Assembly (NCBI GenBank): GCA_041656735.1
Contig: JBBACY010000003.1
Span: 65,753 to 129,752 of the forward strand
DNA: 64,000 nt
Direction of reading: 5' to 3'
Origin: Perlabentimonas sp041656735
Lineage (GTDB): Bacteria; Bacteroidota; Bacteroidia; Bacteroidales; Tenuifilaceae
How positions within the stretch are numbered: the first letter of the stretch is position 1; each line of letters starts with the position of its first letter. Below the pieces are notes generated by a model. That model searched no databases. It saw nothing but the letters and a program-made list of their open reading frames with translations, and was not told where the DNA came from. A program made the translations under genes and the position numbers. Shown here in pieces: positions 61,101 through 64,000 of the stretch.

Positions 61101-62000
61101 ATGTCTAAAAAGGAGTCGTTGGGTAGGTATGTCCATATTATTAAGATGTTACGCAATAGGTCGTTGCGTTTTAACGATATCCTAAATAATTTGGAGGTGC
61201 AGGGCGAGATAGATGGCTGCAATTATGCAGTAAGCATCCGCCAGTTTCAGCGCGATATTAACGATATTAGAGAACTCTACAATATAGATATTGTTTTTGA
61301 TAGAAGCCTTATGGCTTATTCTATCCAGTTTGATGATACTTCCGAGATGGATATGCGATTATTCGAGGCTTTCGATACGTTTAATGCGCTAAATGTAGCC
61401 GATCGAATCTCGGCGCATATCCATTTTGAGAATCGCCGCCCACAAGGTACCGACAACCTTTACGGCATTCTGCACGCAATAAAGAATGGTTTTGAGATAC
61501 GATTTACCTACACTAAATATTGGAACGATAAGGTTTCGGAACGCACGGCGCAGCCCTATGCACTTAAAGAGTTTAAGAATCGCTGGTACTTAGTGTGTGC
61601 CGATTTAAAAGATAGTAGGATTAAATCATTTGGGCTCGATAGGTTAACGGACCTTGAAATTACCAAGAAACGGTTTGATATGCCCGGTAGTTTTGATGTG
61701 AGCGAGCATTTTAAGTACTGCTTTGGAATAATAAGTCCCAATGCCCAAAGCCCTGAAGAGGTAGTGCTTTCCTTTACCTCCTATCAAGGTAAATACATCA
61801 AATCGCTACCCCTACACCATACCCAGCAAGTGCTAATTGATAATGATGAAGAGCTACGCATACGGCTTAACGTATTTATCACCGAAGATTTTGTTATGGA
61901 GATTATTTCGCACGGCGAGCGGGTTAAAGTTATTGAACCTAAGTCATTTGCCAACGAAATTCGGAGCATTCACGAGACCGCAGTTGATAGGTATTTGTAG
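61101..62000 (+). CDS. WYL domain transcriptional regulator
   Basis: 299 residues. An N-terminal winged helix (about 1-75: YVHIIKMLRNRSLRFNDILNNLE .. SIRQFQRDINDIREL), a central WYL domain (FEIRFTYTKYWNDKV, RTAQPYALKEFKNRWYLVC with the W-Y-L motif, IKSFGLDRLTDLEIT), and a C-terminal WCX-type extension (VLSFTSYQGKYIKSLPLHHTQ). WYL proteins sense nucleic acid or nucleotide-like ligands and often repress defence or stress loci; this is family knowledge. The palindrome at 61044-61060 just upstream is the likely operator, shared with the P-loop gene. Confidence 0.9.
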   Translation: MSKKESLGRYVHIIKMLRNRSLRFNDILNNLEVQGEIDGCNYAVSIRQFQRDINDIRELYNIDIVFDRSLMAYSIQFDDTSEMDMRLFEAFDTFNALNVADRISAHIHFENRRPQGTDNLYGILHAIKNGFEIRFTYTKYWNDKVSERTAQPYALKEFKNRWYLVCADLKDSRIKSFGLDRLTDLEITKKRFDMPGSFDVSEHFKYCFGIISPNAQSPEEVVLSFTSYQGKYIKSLPLHHTQQVLIDNDEELRIRLNVFITEDFVMEIISHGERVKVIEPKSFANEIRSIHETAVDRYL

Positions 62001-62029
62001 GAATTGGGGTGAAATAAAAAAGACAACCT

Positions 62030-62308
62030 ATGCACCCATTCAAAAAAATCACCACATTACTCGATAGTATGCAATCCCTAATTACCGAAGAGGAATTTGA
62101 CATTAAAAACCAAGAGTGCAGCACCCTTAATAAAAACATAGCTGCAGAGCTTGAGAGACTTAGTCCTTTATGGGGAGATTCACCAGCGTATGTTAAAGCC
62201 CAAGATAAGTTCAATAAGCTATGGAAAACCTACGAACCCATTGAGGAAGATGAACGAAGTATTAGAGCAATGATGTATCCAGAAGGGGAGGATGATGGGT
62301 TTTTGTAA
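62030..62308 (+). CDS. Small acidic hypothetical protein, 92 aa
   Basis: 92 residues, mostly helical and acidic, ending in GEDDGFL. It has no signal peptide, membrane segment or recognisable motif. It begins 29 bases after the WYL stop on the same strand and is likely read from the WYL promoter. Family unknown; a small partner or antitoxin-like role cannot be told from sequence. Confidence 0.6.
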   Translation: MHPFKKITTLLDSMQSLITEEEFDIKNQECSTLNKNIAAELERLSPLWGDSPAYVKAQDKFNKLWKTYEPIEEDERSIRAMMYPEGEDDGFL

Positions 62309-62372
62309 TTATGGCGGCAACGCATAATTCATTAATTGTTCACCCTATATTTACCCATACATAAAAACAAAA

Positions 62373-62393
62373 AAAGGCTTGCATTAATGCAAG
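62373..62393 (-). terminator. Terminator of tRNA-Pro
   Basis: Stem GGCTTGCA/TGCAAGCC with loop TTAA, extended by A/T runs. On the minus strand it is followed by seven T, 19 bases beyond the tRNA 3' end. It may also stop the 92-aa gene on the plus strand, with a weaker T-run. Confidence 0.82.
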
Positions 62394-62411
62394 CCTTTAG
62401 TTTTCAAATAG

Positions 62412-62485
62412 TCGGGGTGAGAAGACTCGAACTTCCGACCCCTTGCACCCCATGCAAGTACGCTAGCCAACTGCGCCACACCCCG
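62412..62485 (-). tRNA. tRNA-Pro (anticodon GGG)
   Basis: 74 bases on the minus strand with 7-bp acceptor stem (CGGGGTG/CACCCCG), D-arm GGCGCAGTTGGCTAGCG, anticodon stem CTTGC/GCAAG with loop ATGGGGT (anticodon GGG), and T-arm loop TTCGAGT. The discriminator base is A and no CCA is encoded. A plus-strand frame across it, with peptide GVRRLELPTPCTPC, is the familiar spurious tRNA-derived peptide. Confidence 0.95.
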
Positions 62486-62501
62486 ATCTCTTTTGAGGGT
62501 G

Positions 62502-62509
62502 CAAAGATA
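62502..62509 (-). promoter_or_regulatory. -7 element of tRNA-Pro
   Basis: TATCTTTG on the minus strand, a full TAnnTTTG match, with its 3' end 17 bases upstream of the tRNA 5' end. Confidence 0.6.
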
Positions 62510-62655
62510 ATTGTTTTTTTAATCTTCGCTAAATTATATTGGCGTAATTTGTTTTTATCTTATAATAGTTACATTAAAATTTGCACTATCAATGGTGTTG
62601 AACTATTTTTATGCATTATTGTTCTAAACAGATTAATTAATATAAATATATCGAT

Positions 62656-63651
62656 ATGAATTTATTTGAGCCTTTAAAATCAAAGGGAGAGGATAAGAAA
62701 AACGACAATAAAAATGTTGTTGCCGAGCATGTTAAGGTACTAATAGTTGGCTCGGGCCCTGCTGGGTACACAGCTGCAATATATGCTGCAAGGGCAAATT
62801 TAAACCCTGTGCTTTACGAAGGTTTGCAACCAGGAGGCCAGCTAACCACCACAACCGAGGTCGATAACTTTCCGGGTTATTCGGATGGTGTTACGGGCCC
62901 AGTTATGATGGAAGATTTAAAAAAGCAGGCAGAACGGTTTGGCACGCAGGTACGATTTGGTATGGCCACTTCGGCCGATTTGTCTAAAAAACCCTACAAG
63001 GTAACCATCGATGGCGAAAAGACTATCTCTGCTGATGCTCTGATTATTGCAACAGGTGCAACGGCTAAGTACTTGGGATTAGAGTCTGAAGAGAAGTATA
63101 AGGGGCAGGGCGTATCGGCTTGCGCCACGTGTGATGGGTTTTTCTATAAGGGCCAAAGTGTTGCTGTTGTAGGTGGTGGCGATACTGCTTGCGAGGAGGC
63201 AACCTACCTTTCAGGAATATGTAAAAAGGTTTACCTAATCGTTCGTAAGCCTTACCTTCGTGCATCAAAAGCAATGCAGGATAGGGTTGACAATACAGAA
63301 AACATAGAAGTTCTTTACGAGCATACCACAAAAGAAATTGTGGGCGATATGAGCGGGGTAAATGGTGTAATTCTGACAAACGGAAAAAACGAAGAGGTAA
63401 AGATTGATGTTACTGGATTTTTTGTTGCCATCGGCCATATGCCAAATTCTGATATCTTTAAGGGCTTTTTAGATATGGACGAAACGGGTTATATAAATAC
63501 AGTGCCTGGAACTCCAAAAACCAACATTGAAGGTGTTTTCGCTTGTGGCGATGTGCAGGATAAGCATTACCGTCAGGCGGTAACCGCTGCTGGTACTGGT
63601 TGTATGGCCGCTTTAGATGCTGAGAGATACTTAGGCACTAGGGTATTTTAA
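62656..63651 (+). CDS. trxB: Thioredoxin reductase
   Basis: 331 residues. FAD site VGSGPAGYTAAIYAARANLNP, GLQPGGQLTTTTEVDNFPGY, redox CATC in GVSACATCDGFFYKG, NADPH site AVVGGGDTACEEATYLSG and the closing FACGDVQDKHYRQAVTAAGTGCMAA. It passes electrons from NADPH to thioredoxin. About 28 residues (LFEPLKSKGEDKKNDNKNVV) precede the usual start and are charged; a shorter start is not obvious as there is no internal ATG at the family position. Monocistronic, with a terminator at 63724-63755. Confidence 0.96.
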   Translation: MNLFEPLKSKGEDKKNDNKNVVAEHVKVLIVGSGPAGYTAAIYAARANLNPVLYEGLQPGGQLTTTTEVDNFPGYSDGVTGPVMMEDLKKQAERFGTQVRFGMATSADLSKKPYKVTIDGEKTISADALIIATGATAKYLGLESEEKYKGQGVSACATCDGFFYKGQSVAVVGGGDTACEEATYLSGICKKVYLIVRKPYLRASKAMQDRVDNTENIEVLYEHTTKEIVGDMSGVNGVILTNGKNEEVKIDVTGFFVAIGHMPNSDIFKGFLDMDETGYINTVPGTPKTNIEGVFACGDVQDKHYRQAVTAAGTGCMAALDAERYLGTRVF

Positions 63652-63723
63652 ATTATGGTTTTTTATTGATGTAAATACTTCGTTAGATTTTGCAATATTA
63701 AAGTGGAGTATGTATTATAATAT

Positions 63724-63755
63724 AAAAGCGGGACTTGCTAACAAGTCCCGCTTTT
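63724..63755 (+). terminator. Rho-independent terminator of trxB
   Basis: 14-bp stem AAAAGCGGGACTTG/CAAGTCCCGCTTTT with loop CTAA and a following G-TTTT, 72 bases past the trxB stop. Confidence 0.9.
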
Positions 63756-63913
63756 GTTTTAATTAATAAAGGGGCAAGACCCAGATATGAGATATGGTTG
63801 CCTTGACCAGTAAAAGCAAGGTTTCCGAATTGATGTAATCGTTCTTATCGGTCCACAATGACTTTTAAAAAGGTTTAACAGAAGTTATGTAAGGGTTGTT
63901 TCACAAAATCAGC

Positions 63914-63921
63914 TATTTTTG
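63914..63921 (+). promoter_or_regulatory. -7 element of gldF
   Basis: TATTTTTG matches TAnnTTTG, 18 bases before the ATG at 63940. TTG at 63896-63898 leaves a 15-base spacer. Confidence 0.5.
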
Positions 63922-63939
63922 TATCAAACTTATAGTGTT

Positions 63940-64000
63940 ATGTATGCAATTTTTGTAAAAGAGCTCAATAGCTTCTTCTCATCGTTAACCGGCTTAATAG
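63940..64000 (+). CDS. gldF: Start of gliding-associated ABC permease GldF (cut by window edge)
   Basis: The last 20 codons read MYAIFVKELNSFFSSLTGLI, which resembles the start of GldF (M-x-A-I-x-x-K/R-E-x-x-S-F-F-x-S-x-x-G). GldF is the membrane permease of the GldA-GldF-GldG ABC transporter linked to gliding. Only the start is visible, so this rests on a short match; it fits the T9SS genes earlier in the window. Confidence 0.6.
   Translation, partial: MYAIFVKELNSFFSSLTGLI

Noticed and set aside
62336..62659. Open frame of 107 codons on the plus strand across the tRNA
   Set aside because: It reads through the antisense of tRNA-Pro; the peptide GVRRLELPTPCTPC is the familiar artefact of tRNA genes.
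1..64000. CRISPR arrays, insertion sequences and integrase genes
   Set aside because: No regularly spaced direct repeats, terminal inverted repeats or transposase/integrase motifs were found by reading.

Overview
This window looks like a chromosome segment of a Bacteroidota bacterium, most likely near Bacteroidales/Marinilabiliales. I infer this from type IX secretion and gliding genes (gldJ, a PorP/SprF protein, porU, porV and the start of gldF), a T9SS C-terminal sorting domain on a secreted peptidase, DUF4369-TlpA lipoproteins, low GC, and many promoters with the Bacteroidota -7 element TAnnTTTG. No genus can be assigned. I saw no rRNA, insertion sequence, integrase, CRISPR array or clear pseudogene. 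One tRNA (Pro, GGG) is present.

Layout. 1-4.3 kb: C-terminally cut TPR protein, recR, Na+/solute symporter, murF. 4.3-12.2 kb: type IX secretion block, with porP/sprF-like and gldJ on the minus strand divergent from porU and porV, followed by ispF. 12.8-19.2 kb, minus strand: CvfB-like S1 protein, small lipoprotein, OsmC protein, glutamate dehydrogenase, and a large PEP/pyruvate-binding protein with receiver-like N-terminal domains. 19.5-28.7 kb, minus strand: degenerate PafA-like phosphatase, T9SS-exported M14 carboxypeptidase, small membrane protein, divergent YchF GTPase, lpdA, and a zinc-type ABC importer. 28.9-33.8 kb, plus strand: TPR-SpoIIE phosphatase, meaB, TlpA-like lipoprotein. 33.9-43.9 kb: alaS; tandem M23 peptidases followed by CapA, MerR, Nif3 and zinc-ribbon genes; TPM/TPM/LemA. 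44-50.9 kb: hutU, C69 dipeptidase, lipoprotein nitroreductase, glycosyltransferase, murB. 51-58.1 kb: SiaC-like protein, TPR histidine kinase, ADP-ribosylglycohydrolase, double SiaB-like kinase, M24 peptidase, TlpA-like lipoprotein. 58.1-62.3 kb: accessory-looking block with a P-loop ATPase, a PcfJ-like protein, a WYL regulator and a small acidic protein. 62.4-64 kb: tRNA-Pro, trxB, gldF start.

Most of the window is housekeeping and envelope biology. Two regions deserve attention. First, the WYL block: two intergenic sites share ACGAC-N7-GTCGT-N10-TATATTTA with identical spacing, one upstream of the P-loop ATPase and one just upstream of the WYL gene. This looks like a small regulon whose effectors have no assigned function. 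Second, a SiaA/B/C-like partner-switch: a SiaC-like protein next to a TPR histidine kinase, a kinase with two tandem SiaB-like domains nearby, and a TPR-SpoIIE phosphatase 20 kb away. In addition, the PafA-like phosphatase has lost most of its metal ligands and is probably a pseudoenzyme.
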